Shown here one piece after another: positions 53,443-64,000 of a stretch of 64,000 bases of DNA (positions within the stretch are counted from its first letter, which is position 1; each line of letters opens with the position of its first letter). This DNA is from Glycine soja (taxonomy: Eukaryota; Streptophyta; Magnoliopsida; Fabales; Fabaceae). The DNA lies in NCBI RefSeq assembly GCF_004193775.1, contig NC_041012.1:9569223-9633222 (forward strand). Direction: 5' to 3'. Below the pieces are notes generated by a model. It saw only the letters and a list, made by a program, of their open reading frames with translations, was not told the origin of the DNA and made no database searches. A program made the position numbers and the translations under genes.

Positions 53443-53594
53443 AGAGTGACATAATTAAATTTGAATGATGTAATTATAAATTGAGAGTTGAGATGTAATG
53501 TCAAAAAGTCATATGACTTTTTGAATAATTACATAACATTAAATCTTGATCGTCTATATTAGGTTATATGATTTAGATTTAATTATTTCACTCT
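53443..53594. mobile_element. Fold-back MITE
   Basis: A 152-bp element whose ends are inverted copies: left AGAGTGACATAATTAAATTT, right (reverse complement) AGAGTGAAATAATTAAATCT. At its centre is a perfect 22-bp palindrome (53502-53523) extended by ATGTAAT/ATTACAT arms, so almost the whole element can fold into one hairpin. It is non-coding. The superfamily and target duplication are not resolved. Confidence 0.6.
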
Positions 53595-54626
53595 AATGTA
53601 AAATAATTTCCACTTATATAACATGTCTTCTCTCTATATATAAATTTAATAATTGTGCATGTCGATGGTTTATTACACTAGTAATAAAATAGGGTTTGGA
53701 CAAGATATTAAAGTATTCCTTCATATTTGTACCTAAAAAAGAAATTTCTAAATTGATATCCGCTTTGGATAATAAATTTAATATCCATTCATATTAGATA
53801 CTTAAATATCTATATTTTTATCTCTTACACTTTAATTAATATGAAAATTTGATGAATAAATAATATGAAAAATAAAATTCCAATGAAAAATATTTTATAA
53901 AAAAATTATAATCATAAAAAATCACAAAATTAAAATCTCATTAAGATCTTTTATAAAAACATGATCTTACCGAGTGCATAACATATTTTCTTAAAAAAAA
54001 TAACTGAAGAAAATAAATTTTACCAAAACAAGAAATGTTTTTTAATTTTTGTAATTTATTATTTAGGTCTTATTTATATAAGTTTTTTTAAAATATTTTA
54101 AAAAGAAATAAAAATTAATAAAAATAAATATTTAATCCGTAAATTGCACAAAATAAAATCCTACTATATTCCTCTAAAAAGAATCCTATTATATAAGAGT
54201 AAATATTTTTTAATGAAATGATTAAACACAAATGATTAACATATTAAAGATTAGATTAAATCATTCAATTATTATTGAGTTTGATTTTTAACAAGAAATA
54301 ATTATTGACAAGATAAATCAAATGGTTATGAAAAAAAGAAGCAAATATTTATATATATTGGATTGGTATATTTGAAATGGTGCGAGTATCCGAAATTTTA
54401 CCACCCGTGACAGCCGAACATTCTCGGTCTTTCCAACGAAGGAATCAAGGAACCGCATAAATATTATTTTTAAGTGATTTTTAACCGTTCTCTCATCAAA
54501 AAATTCATTCATTCTCTCTTCTAGGGTTTCTTCCGCTCCCAAAACAATTTCGCCCCCAACCTCTTGGTCCTCTTCTCTTCTGTCTTCAATTTTCGTTGCA
54601 TTCGCAGGCGAACTTCTCCGTTCCCA

Positions 54627-57600
54627 ATGCCGCTTCCGGCGAAACCGATGAGGGATTTCGACGAGTCGGCTCCTCCGTCGAACAATCTGTGGGTGGGGAA
54701 TCTGGCGGCGGACGTCACCGACGCCGATCTGATGGAGCTCTTCGCCAAATACGGCGCACTCGACAGCGTGACGTCATACTCCGCTCGCAGTTACGCGTTC
54801 GTGTTCTTCAAGCGCGTCGAAGACGCCAAAGCCGCTAAGAACGCTCTCCAAGGAACCTCTCTCCGCGGCAGTTCCTTGAAGATTGAATTTGCCAGACCGG
54901 TTTGTCTTCTTCTTTTTCCTTTCGCTTTCTCTGCACATTCCTGTATTCTTCTTCTTCAAACTAACATCCTCTTATTATTAAAATTGTTATTATTTCTGCA
55001 TTCTAGATTTTGTTTTTTTGTATTTTTCTCTCGCTGCGAGTTGTCTCACGAAATTGCTAGATATGCATGCAAAACAGTCTATCCAAATCCCTAGTTTCAA
55101 CAACTTTTGTGTGTGTTTGTGTCTCCGTTTGAAAAATCGATTTGCAAAATTGATTTTAGAGAATTATGTCTAGTTATTTTATCCTGGAAGCCAAATTGAT
55201 TTGAAAATTAGTGTAAGTTTTTAATCTAAGGCGAAAACTGATTTGTCTAAATCAATTTTATCTAACAATAATCGCACTACATTACATTATGAAAACTTAA
55301 CTGTAAATTTTTAATCTAATGCAAAAACTAATTTAGTTAAAATTCGTGATGGTGATTTGTTTCATACATTACAATAATCGTTCATTACATTATGGAGGTA
55401 AAATCAATTATGATACTGGATGGTGAAATTGTGAAACCAAACACACGAATCGAGAATTTGTTTCCTACACACATTTAACGCATGAATAGTGTGAATGCAA
55501 ACTCGTTGTTCATGCGAAGGTCGGTGTGTTGGGAATTTACGTTGAGCGAAATCCTTAATGAATTAGTGGTGGGTGGTGATTTAATTTAACACAGTTTTAT
55601 AATGTTTAACGATTAAAATATTCAAATCGTTAGAAATTAGCGGGGCAAATATTTGATACTCGAATCATGATCCGTAAAACTGGTTGGAATTCGGTGACGT
55701 AACTCAAATGGGATCCTGAAAGCTTGTTTTGCGGTCCGTTTTTTTAACTTGCTCGTATTTATTTAGTTCTAAAACGAAGATTTAGTTTAAAACTCAAGGC
55801 GGACATTACAATAGGTGTGTTTGCTTTTCCGGTAGAGATGTGGTGACATGAAGTTTAACATGTATTTATCGCTAAAGCAAGGCAAGTGATGGTCCTGGAA
55901 ACTGAGTTTGGCATAAACGTAGGTTTGGACTGGAAATCCAAATACACACAATGTTGTAGAAAAGTGCTCTTCAACTAGACGGATATGAAACTAATTTTGT
56001 TATCTAAGATAACTTCGTGTATAGACCTTAGAAATGTGCAGAAATCGATTTCAGTGTGCGAATATTTGAACATGTCCAGGCTATATTCGTGTTATTTTTT
56101 TAATTTCTTCATTCGGAATTCATTGAATTTCTTGGGGCAACACTTAAAAGCATTGGCTTTAACCGTGAGTATGCACATTGCAAAACAGCAACAGTGAAGA
56201 AACTCGTGAAATTAGTTGGCAAGAAAAAAGAAGCTCCATTCTAGCAGCGCAAACCCAAGTTTGCTAAAACCAAAAGGTTAACTCCAGTGAAATGTTTCAA
56301 TGTATCATTTAAGAAATACGAAGATTGTAAATAATTCTGAATTTGGAACCGTAAGCATCAGAGTGAAGTGTTTTTTGAGGTCTGAAATTGGAATAATTCT
56401 GAAAATAATCATCAGCACCTAAAAAAGAGGAAAAGAACATAATGGGGCCAATTTGGGAATAATACTTTTCGAAGTCTCTGAGTTACAGCATATCTGATGT
56501 TAGATTTAGAAAAATACATAATTGACACATAATATTAGGGGAGAATTTCTTGGGGTCTGTGAATATGCATCACTACACTTTGATTTTCTCCATTTAATTA
56601 CCACTGGTTTTACTTTTTGTGAGGTGATGAGCACCTAGCTGTTTTGTACCTAGCATTATTTGAAAAGAAACCTACGTTACTGCATAAATCTGAACTATCA
56701 CAGTTACAGCCATCGAGCAATTTTATATAGCTCAGCCCTATATAAAAAAAAATGCTAGCCCTTCAAATAAAGAAACTTACATGAAAAGAAAGTAAAATTA
56801 AAACAACACTGGTGCAATAATACTATGAAAATTCTACCACTCTATTGAAAGAGAAAGTTTGATAAAAATCAATCATACAAAGAAGGATATCCAGTTCTTA
56901 AGTTTCTCCTATATTATGATTTTGAAAGATGAAATTCCAAAGATTAGAATCTTGCAAAAAATAGAAAGTGCAAAAGGATAGGTGATGTGGGAATAATATC
57001 CTGTATTATTTGAAGTGAAAGCAGTCCTTAAATCAAAGGGGAACCTCTGCAACTAGAACATGGTAGCTTTGGTTTGAATATATAATGTTTAATAGTCTTT
57101 CATCATGTTTAGTTCAATTTATTTACCTAGACATTTAACATTCATCTAGAATTAGAATTCTTGAAACTCTTTTTTTCTTTATTTGTCTAACTTATTACAT
57201 CATTTGATGTCTACATGGTCAAAATAACAATTTAGTTGAGTTCACTTTTAGTTCCTACCATTGGATGAGTTCTGTTATGTGATGGAGTGACAGAGAGAGA
57301 TGATTGCCTTTTATTGTTTTTCTTAACCAAACCAAGATGTGAGTTTATTTTCAATAGTTCTACTGGGAAATTCATGGTAGGAGTAGTGCCTTTGAATGTT
57401 TTGAAGTTTAAATATAATGTGCCTTTAAACAGTAGCAGATGTTTCAATAGTAACATGCGTATAGAGGCTAAGATCTGTATTCCTATAATGTGTATTTTAA
57501 TTACCAAAAAATCCTGTTCTCAGGCAAAGGCTTGTAAACAACTTTGGGTGGGTGGTATTAGCCAAGCTGTTACAAAGGAAGATTTGGAAGCTGAATTTCA

Positions 57601-60600
57601 TAAATTTGGTACAATTGAGGATTTTAAGTTCTTCAGAGACAGAAATACTGCATGTGTTGAATTTTTCAATTTGGAAGATGCTTGTCAGGCTATGAAAATC
57701 ATGAATGGGAAACGAATTGGTGGGGAGCATATTCGTGTTGACTTCCTTCGTTCACAATCTACAAAAAGGGTAAGTTTATATTTTTATATGTTGTACTTGT
57801 TTACTGTTCTTCCATTTCCTTCTATTATTCAATTACCTATTACTACACTCATCCTGATGCCTCATGATAGTACCTATAGAGTAATTTCAATTCGAATTGT
57901 GGGGAGTGATTATTAGAAAATGACACATCTGGAATTTTATTTCTCACATTATAAATAATCCATATTCTACTAAGCTTTTTGTTAAGGTTTTGCAGTTAAA
58001 ACTGTAATTTGTCTGATTGGGTCAAACATTTCTGTCTGATTGCTTTCATTCTACAATTGGTGTATTGGGTTGTTTCCTCTTTATGTAGTTTTTCTCTGTT
58101 GGTTTGTTATTCCGGTTATAGTTATTGCTTCCTTTGCTTATTGCTGTAGGATCAGTTGCTTGATTATGGGCAGTTTCAAGGAAAAAACTTGGGGCCTACT
58201 GATGCTTATTCTGGACAGAAAAGACCACTGGTGAGGGTCCTCTGCAACATGCATCTAGTTGCAAGTTTATCACTTCATTGCCTCAGTCCTGCTCATTTGT
58301 TTGTCATTGCCTTGTTGGATGTAATGTGTCAGTTCTAGGAAGACTAGACATTATTTAGACAAGCATCCACTGCTTGTAAAATGGTTAATATTTTTTTCTG
58401 TATACCTGTGGCTTGAACTTTGTTAGTTCCTCTAATAAATGCTTTTTCTTGTGTCAACAGCATTCACAGCCTCCAATGGGGAGAAAAGGCGACAGTCAAC
58501 CAAGTAATATTTTGTGGATTGGTTATCCGCCTGCTGTTCAGATTGATGAACAAATGCTTCACAATGCCATGATTTTGTTTGGTGAAATTGAGAGAATCAA
58601 GAGTTTCCCTTCGAGAAATTATTCTATTGTTGAGTTTAGAAGTGTTGACGAAGCTCGACGTGCAAAAGAGGGCCTTCAAGGACGCCTTTTTAACGATCCT
58701 CGAATAACAATTATGTATTCCATCAGTGACCTAGTACCTGGCAGTGATTACCCTGGCTTTTTTCCTGGAAGTAATGGACCGAAACCTGATGTATTGCTGA
58801 ATGACCATCCATTTCGACCATTACAAATGGATGCATTTGGTCATAATCGTCCAATGGGTCCAAATAATTTTCCTGGACAGTTACCACCTAGTGGTATTAT
58901 GGGACCAAACATACCAATGCGACCTTTTGGTCCTCACAGTGGTGTTGAATCTGTTATTTCTGGCCCTGAGTTTAATGAGATTAATGCGCTCCACAAATTT
59001 CAGGATGGTAGCTCCAAGAGTAGCATGGGTCCAAACTGGAAAAGGCCATCTCCTCCTGCACCAGGGATGCTTTCTTCTCCTGCACCGGGTGCTAGGCTTC
59101 CTACAAGATCAACCTCGGGTGCATGGGATGTGCTTGACATAAACCATATTCCAAGAGATTCTAAACGTTCAAGGATAGATGGACCCTTGCCTGTTGATGA
59201 AGGCCCATTTCCTTTGAGGAATATAGATGATCGGGGGTTAGCTCTAGAGCAGACATATGGGATTGACCCAGCTATTGATGGAGGTGGTTCTGGTCCATAT
59301 GTAAACATTCAAGGAAAGAGTCACCTTGGTCCAGTTAGCTCAAGGATTACAGCTGGAGTACATGGTGTCGCCCAACCTGATATTGATCATATTTGGCGTG
59401 GAGTTATTGCAAAAGGGGGAACTCCTGTTTGCCGTGCTAGATGTGTACCAATTGGGAAAGGAATTGGGACTGAGCTGTGAGTATAGTTTTATCTGTCTTT
59501 AATCTAAATTGAAATTTGCAAATGTGAAAGAGGAAGATTCCTTTAAATCTATTTCTTTCTGTTGACTTCTTTTGCATTTAGTTCTTTCTCATTGCTAGCA
59601 AGGTCCACATGTAGCATGTTCTCTTTCTTCTGTGTGTTGTTTCTTTTCTGCAAGTAATAATTAGGTTTTATGAATTTCTCTGGTTTGTGCTGCATGCTAG
59701 CTTTTCTTGAATGTCTTTGTTCTTTTACTGCATCATCAGGAAGAATGGTGTGTTTATTTTTCTTATATTTCATTTCTGAGAAAAACCATTCTGAAATTTT
59801 ATGCTTTTTTAATTATATTTTTGGTAAAGATGCTAACTGACTCACTCATTTTTATCTTAAGCACAAAGAAATGGGCTCTTAATTTTTGTACACTTTTTCC
59901 TTGAAAGTTCTAGTTTCTTGTCCCAACGGTTGAAATGTATACCTGTCTTCACGGTACTGTTTTAATGTTTTAATTGAAGTTTGTTTTGTTCTTTTGCTGC
60001 AGTCCTGATGTTGTTGATTGCTCAGCTAGGACGGGATTGGATATACTCACAAAACATTATGCTGATGCAATTGGTTTTGATATTGTTTTCTTTCTGCCTG
60101 ATAGTGAAGACGATTTTGCTTCATATACCGAGTTCCTTCGCTATCTTAGTGCGAAAAATCGTGCTGGTGTTGCCAAATTTGTTGATAACACCACCTTATT
60201 CTTGGTGCCTCCTTCTGATTTTCTCACAAGAGTTTTGAAAGTCACTGGACCTGAGCGTCTGTATGGTGTGGTTCTTAAGTTTCCACCAGTGCCAAGTAGT
60301 GCACCTATGCAACAACCATCACATTTGCGTGTACCAACTACTCAGTATATGCAGCAGATTCCTCCTTCGCAGACTGAATATGGTTTGATTCCTGTAAAAG
60401 AGGAACATATTTTACCAATGGATTATAACAGACCGTTGCATGAGGATTCCAAGCTTCCTGCTAAACCAGTCTATCCACCAACAGGTGGCCCCCCTCCAGT
60501 TCATTCTGGGCCTCCAGATTATGCTCCTAATAATACTGTTGCTGGGTCCCAAGCTGGAGTTGCATTAACACCTGAGCTAATTGCAACTTTAGCTTCTTTT

Positions 60601-61383
60601 CTTCCTACAACTACACAATCACCTGCCACTGATGGTGCCAAGTCAGCTGTAGGTTCCTCGACCATGAAGCCTCCATTTCCTCCCATGACACCAAATGATG
60701 GAAATCAATCTCATTTATGGAAACAGGATAATCAAATTGCAGATCAATCCACTCATCCTCCTCAACAGTTGAGGAGCATGTATAACATTCACAATGCTCA
60801 CTATCAGCCCTATCCACCAGCATCTGCTCCTTCTGGCAATCCTTCTCAAGTGGTCTCTGGCAGTTCTCATATCCAAGATACTGCTGCCAGCATGCAGCAG
60901 CAAGGTGCTGTTTCATCAAGACACATGCCTAATTTCATGATGCCTACTCAAAGTGGACAGGTAGCTGTATCCCCCCATGCCAGTCAGAATTATCAAGTTG
61001 AGGTCTCCCCCAGCAATCAGAAAGGTTTTGGAGTGGTGCAGGGAACAGATGCCTCTGTTTTATACAATTCTCAGGCTTTCCAGCAACCTAATAACAATTC
61101 TCTGGCTTTCCAACAACCCAATAATTCTTTTGCCTTATCTAATCAAGTTAATAGTACTAATGCTTCACAGCAGCAAACTGCCATGCCATATACAGTGGAC
61201 CAGGTAAACCCGGACACCCCCAATCAGCAACTTCCTATGTTTGGAGTCAGTCAAGGACAAACAGAGGTAGAGGCTGATAAGAATCAGAGATACCAGTCAA
61301 CGTTACAATTTGCTGCCAATCTTCTTCTCCAAATACAACAACAACAGCAACAAGCCCCAGGAGGACATGGGCCAGGACAATGA
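54627..61383 (+). CDS. FPA: Flowering time control protein FPA (RRM-SPOC RNA-binding protein)
   Basis: Five exons: 54627-54899, 57524-57769, 58150-58230, 58461-59476 and 60003-61383. They encode 998 residues (Arabidopsis FPA is about 900). Three RRMs are visible: about 20-91 ([17 protein letters not shown]1-like SYAFVFF), about 97-172 ([22 protein letters not shown]) and about 215-290 ([22 protein letters not shown]). A proline/glycine-rich linker follows, then the SPOC domain (about 512-640; [20 protein letters not shown], then [20 protein letters not shown]), split by an intron at 59477. The tail is Gln/Pro-rich and ends with a short polyglutamine. FPA is a nuclear protein that promotes proximal poly(A) site use and represses FLC-type floral repressors in the autonomous pathway. 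Intron 1 is 2.6 kb long. Reading through the first donor stays open to a stop at 55092-55094. Start ATG 54627 gives the family N-terminus. Confidence 0.96.
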
Positions 61384-62032
61384 GAATTGTTTTCTGTAAG
61401 TAATCATTCCATGACTAATTCTTTTATATACGATCTCTGCTATTCACTAACCTAGGCTGAATGTTTAATTTTCATATACAGATTCTGGCCATATTTCTAT
61501 TCTAAATATCTTTTTTATGTCATTGATGTAATGATATATGCCACATGACTTTCTGGTTGCATTTGTTAATTAGTTGCAAATGATCTGTTGTGTGGGTTCT
61601 AAGCCTGAAATCCTGAAAATCATAGAGACAGCAAATATGGTCATCTTAAGCATGTGATATGAGCTTGCAAAGACATAATAAGCTCTTGTAAACAAATATA
61701 TGTGGTAGGAAGTCTGTCCAAAGTTTTATGGGGAGGATCATAGGACAGGTTAATTGTTCTGTTTTGGACATTTGAAGAGAAAGTGCAATTGTGCAAGGCT
61801 GTAAATTGTAGATTTCTTTCTTTAGATGATTTGGGATTAGGGTCGGTGATCTTAATGATTTCATTTCCCAATCAGTCAAATGATAGTTGTCTGAACTCTG
61901 TAAAAGTCTTTTGTATTTGTTTTGTCCTATTTCTCTAGTAAATTGTGAGTTGGATCATACATCCATTATTTTCTAGTTTTTCTTTCTGTTTGACCCTTGT
62001 TAAGTTTATAACTGGCATCTCCACTTTGCTAT

Positions 62033-62131
62033 GAACCACTTCAAACTATGTTGATTTCTCTTGTTTTTGAGTATTGAGCTGCTTGTTTTTGTCATTGAAC
62101 CATTTCAAACTATGTCAATTTCTCTTGTTTT
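62033..62131 (+). repeat. Short direct repeat downstream of FPA
   Basis: GAACCACTTCAAACTATGTT (62033) recurs 64 bases later as GAACCATTTCAAACTATGTC (62097). Both continue into TTTCTCTTGTTTT. Confidence 0.8.
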
Positions 62132-62966
62132 CTGCTTCACATCTGGTTATAGCAAGGTAACCTGTTACTGTTGCTAGCTAAGCTTTTGTTCCTTTCCGTC
62201 ATCATCTAAGATATCTTCTTTGATTGGTTCATAGCCATTAGGCTAACAGCTTGAAATCTCCAGGCATGTTAGGAAAATTCGTGATTTGAATTATAATAGA
62301 ACATGAATCAATCACCTCAAATTTTGGGAAGTGCTCATAGGATTGATATTTTTATCTGTAAGGATTTGAAGAAATTCATCCTGGTTGGTCCAATTATTTG
62401 CTTTTTAATGGTGGATGCCTTGTCAATTTGCAATTTCTCTTCAAAGCCCATTACATGATGTCTTCAGTTAAGAGCTATAGCTGGTTTACAATGGTTGTTT
62501 AGTCATCTTTGATAATAGGGAGGATCATCTGTTAGGCTTCTGCTTTAGAAACCCATCTGTTGGCTATAATTAATAATGTGGTTATTTGGTCCTTGTGGGT
62601 AAAACAAGTTGTTTTGTATCTTTTGAGTATAACTCCATTACTTGGTAACACCATTTCATCAGCTGACTTATTTCAGTCTTCAGATATCAGTAGATTAATT
62701 TTCTAGCAATCCCTGTAGTATATTACTGTTTTTGTTTTCTGTCTATGATACCTGTCTTGTGTTTCTTTCTGTTTTTTGTTATTTCAGTAGTGTACATTCT
62801 CAGTTTGGTTGATTGTGTTATAGATACCAATAATGTGACATAAAACTGTGTGGGACACGGGGTATAACTTATTCTCTTCTAAGTTTTGTATCCAATTATT
62901 TTTTAGCTGTAGGCAGTGATCTTTCTTTTCTATTTTAACCCCATGAAAGGTAGTTTTTAGGGTTGG

Positions 62967-63457
62967 AAATTCAGTCACTCTAACTTATTTAATTGTGACT
63001 TGTGAGGTGTAATTTCCACTTGTAAGAATCTTGAGTGTGCTTCTAAAGATTATGTGAAGATACTTGCTGATTAAATTTGTAAATTGAGTTAACTTGGTTA
63101 CTACTTCCCTGGCTAAACATAATCAAGGATTGGTAGATCTAAATTCTAATAAACAATTTTGGTACCACTTGCCAATTGTGGTTTTCCATTAATTTTCCCT
63201 ATGTTTCTTTCGAAATTCAATCACCCTATAACTTATTGAGACTTGTGAGGGCGTAATTCCAACTGTGTATGAATCTTAAAGGGCTTCTTCAGATCATGTG
63301 AAGACACTTGCTGATTAAATTTGTAAATTTAGAGTTAACTTAGTTTACTACTTTCGTAGCTATCCATAATCAAGGGTTAGTCGATCGAATCAACAAATTT
63401 GGTACCACATGTTAATTGTGGTTTTCCACTAATTTTCCCTATGTTTCCTTCAATATC
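62967..63457 (+). repeat. Tandem duplication, about 246-bp unit, two diverged copies
   Basis: Copy 1 starts AAATTCAGTCACTCTAACTT (62967) and copy 2 AAATTCAATCACCCTATAAC (63213). Shared blocks in the same order include CTTGCTGATTAAATTTGTAA, CATAATCAAGG, TTTGGTACCAC and ATTGTGGTTTTCCA. By eye roughly four-fifths of positions match. It is non-coding. Confidence 0.85.
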
Positions 63458-64000
63458 GGGGACAGAGAGAAATTACAAATTCTGCTTAGGAACATGAAAG
63501 ATGCTATAATTAGAAGATTTATGATCCCAAGATCGTGACACGGGTTGAAATTTCTTGGAACTGTGAATCTAATCCTAATTGGACACCAACTTGGTTAAGA
63601 GTAATATTTTCAAGTGACTAGGCTTATGAAATATTGGACAGGAAACTTAAGCTGAAAACTTTAGATCCCTACCTGCACTATTAAAATTTAAGGACAATTA
63701 TATTACAATAATAATGTGGTAATTATGGCATGTGCTGAACCCGACCATTTGCTTCCTAATATGAGGGTCTATTTTTCGTAATAAAGTAGCATTTAATCTT
63801 AGGAAAAGGTGTCAGGAATGCTATGGAAAGGCGGCAGGAGTTTATTATCGTTGGAGGGCTAATAAACAAATTGCATATGTTCTATCAGTCTTGATGGTTT
63901 TGTTTGAGGAGACGTTTGATTATTCAGCCAATTCAATGGCTTCGTGTTGAGTATCAGCTAGTTTTGAATTAAAGGATGCGTAAAATTATAAATTATGTTA

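Larger units (their letters stand above)
52134..54626. other. AT-rich spacer between the dehydrogenase-reticulon gene and FPA
   Basis: Contains a (CT)n run (52284-52309) and a fold-back MITE (53443-53594), otherwise AT-rich sequence with no supported gene. From about 54480 the sequence turns into the leader of FPA, pyrimidine-rich and containing CTAGGGTTTC. Confidence 0.6.
61384..64000. other. 3' flank of FPA and spacer
   Basis: 3' UTR and downstream sequence of FPA with no supported gene. It contains a 64-base-spaced direct repeat (62033-62131) and a 246-bp tandem duplication (62967-63457). Confidence 0.6.

Noticed and set aside
54564..54626. N-terminal extension of FPA
   Set aside because: It needs a non-ATG start, and the FPA family N-terminus fits the ATG at 54627.

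Overview
The window is nuclear DNA of a flowering plant. The genes carry many introns with GT-AG borders, the spacers are AT-rich, and there are short plant transposons (hAT and Stowaway MITEs, tRNA-derived SINEs including an Au-type copy). Protein sequences and a GCGCTAAGCG-like repeat style suggest a legume, most likely soybean or a close relative. That species call is an inference from memory and was not tested by any search. I rebuilt the exon structures by hand from reading frame, splice sites and family knowledge; no transcript was available.

Six intact genes all lie on the + strand: (1) 27-5274, a small SANT/Myb-like DUF3755 protein (232 aa, 7 exons); (2) 25357-29484, a DUF936 protein (742 aa, 4 exons); (3) 31253-37446, calreticulin-3 (419 aa, 14 exons, ends HDEL); (4) 41588-44923, a glyoxalase II-like mitochondrial metallohydrolase (about 315 aa, 7 exons); (5) 47041-52133, a 3beta-hydroxysteroid dehydrogenase/decarboxylase-like protein fused to a reticulon domain (575 aa, 12 exons); (6) 54627-61383, the flowering-time RNA-binding protein FPA (998 aa, 5 exons, three RRMs and a SPOC domain). 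Two decayed genes sit between genes 1 and 2: a plant-specific multi-pass membrane protein relic (9757-12771), and an RBM48-like splicing-factor relic (13762-15547) in which two internal exons are inverted.

Region by region: 1-5.3 kb is gene 1, with transposon relics in its introns. 5.3-9.7 kb is AT-rich spacer with a SINE and a probable LTR fragment. 9.7-15.5 kb holds the two pseudogenes. 15.5-25.3 kb is a long gene-poor stretch with MITEs and a long (AT)n. 25.3-61.4 kb holds the five other intact genes. 61.4-64 kb is the 3' flank of FPA with a local 246-bp tandem duplication.

The genes form no operon or pathway; this is ordinary euchromatin. I found no wholly new system. The observations most worth checking are the inverted exons inside the RBM48 relic, the loss of a zinc-ligand histidine in the glyoxalase II copy, the missing catalytic tyrosine in the dehydrogenase-reticulon fusion, the HDEL signal split by a 1.4-kb intron, and the long first intron of FPA.
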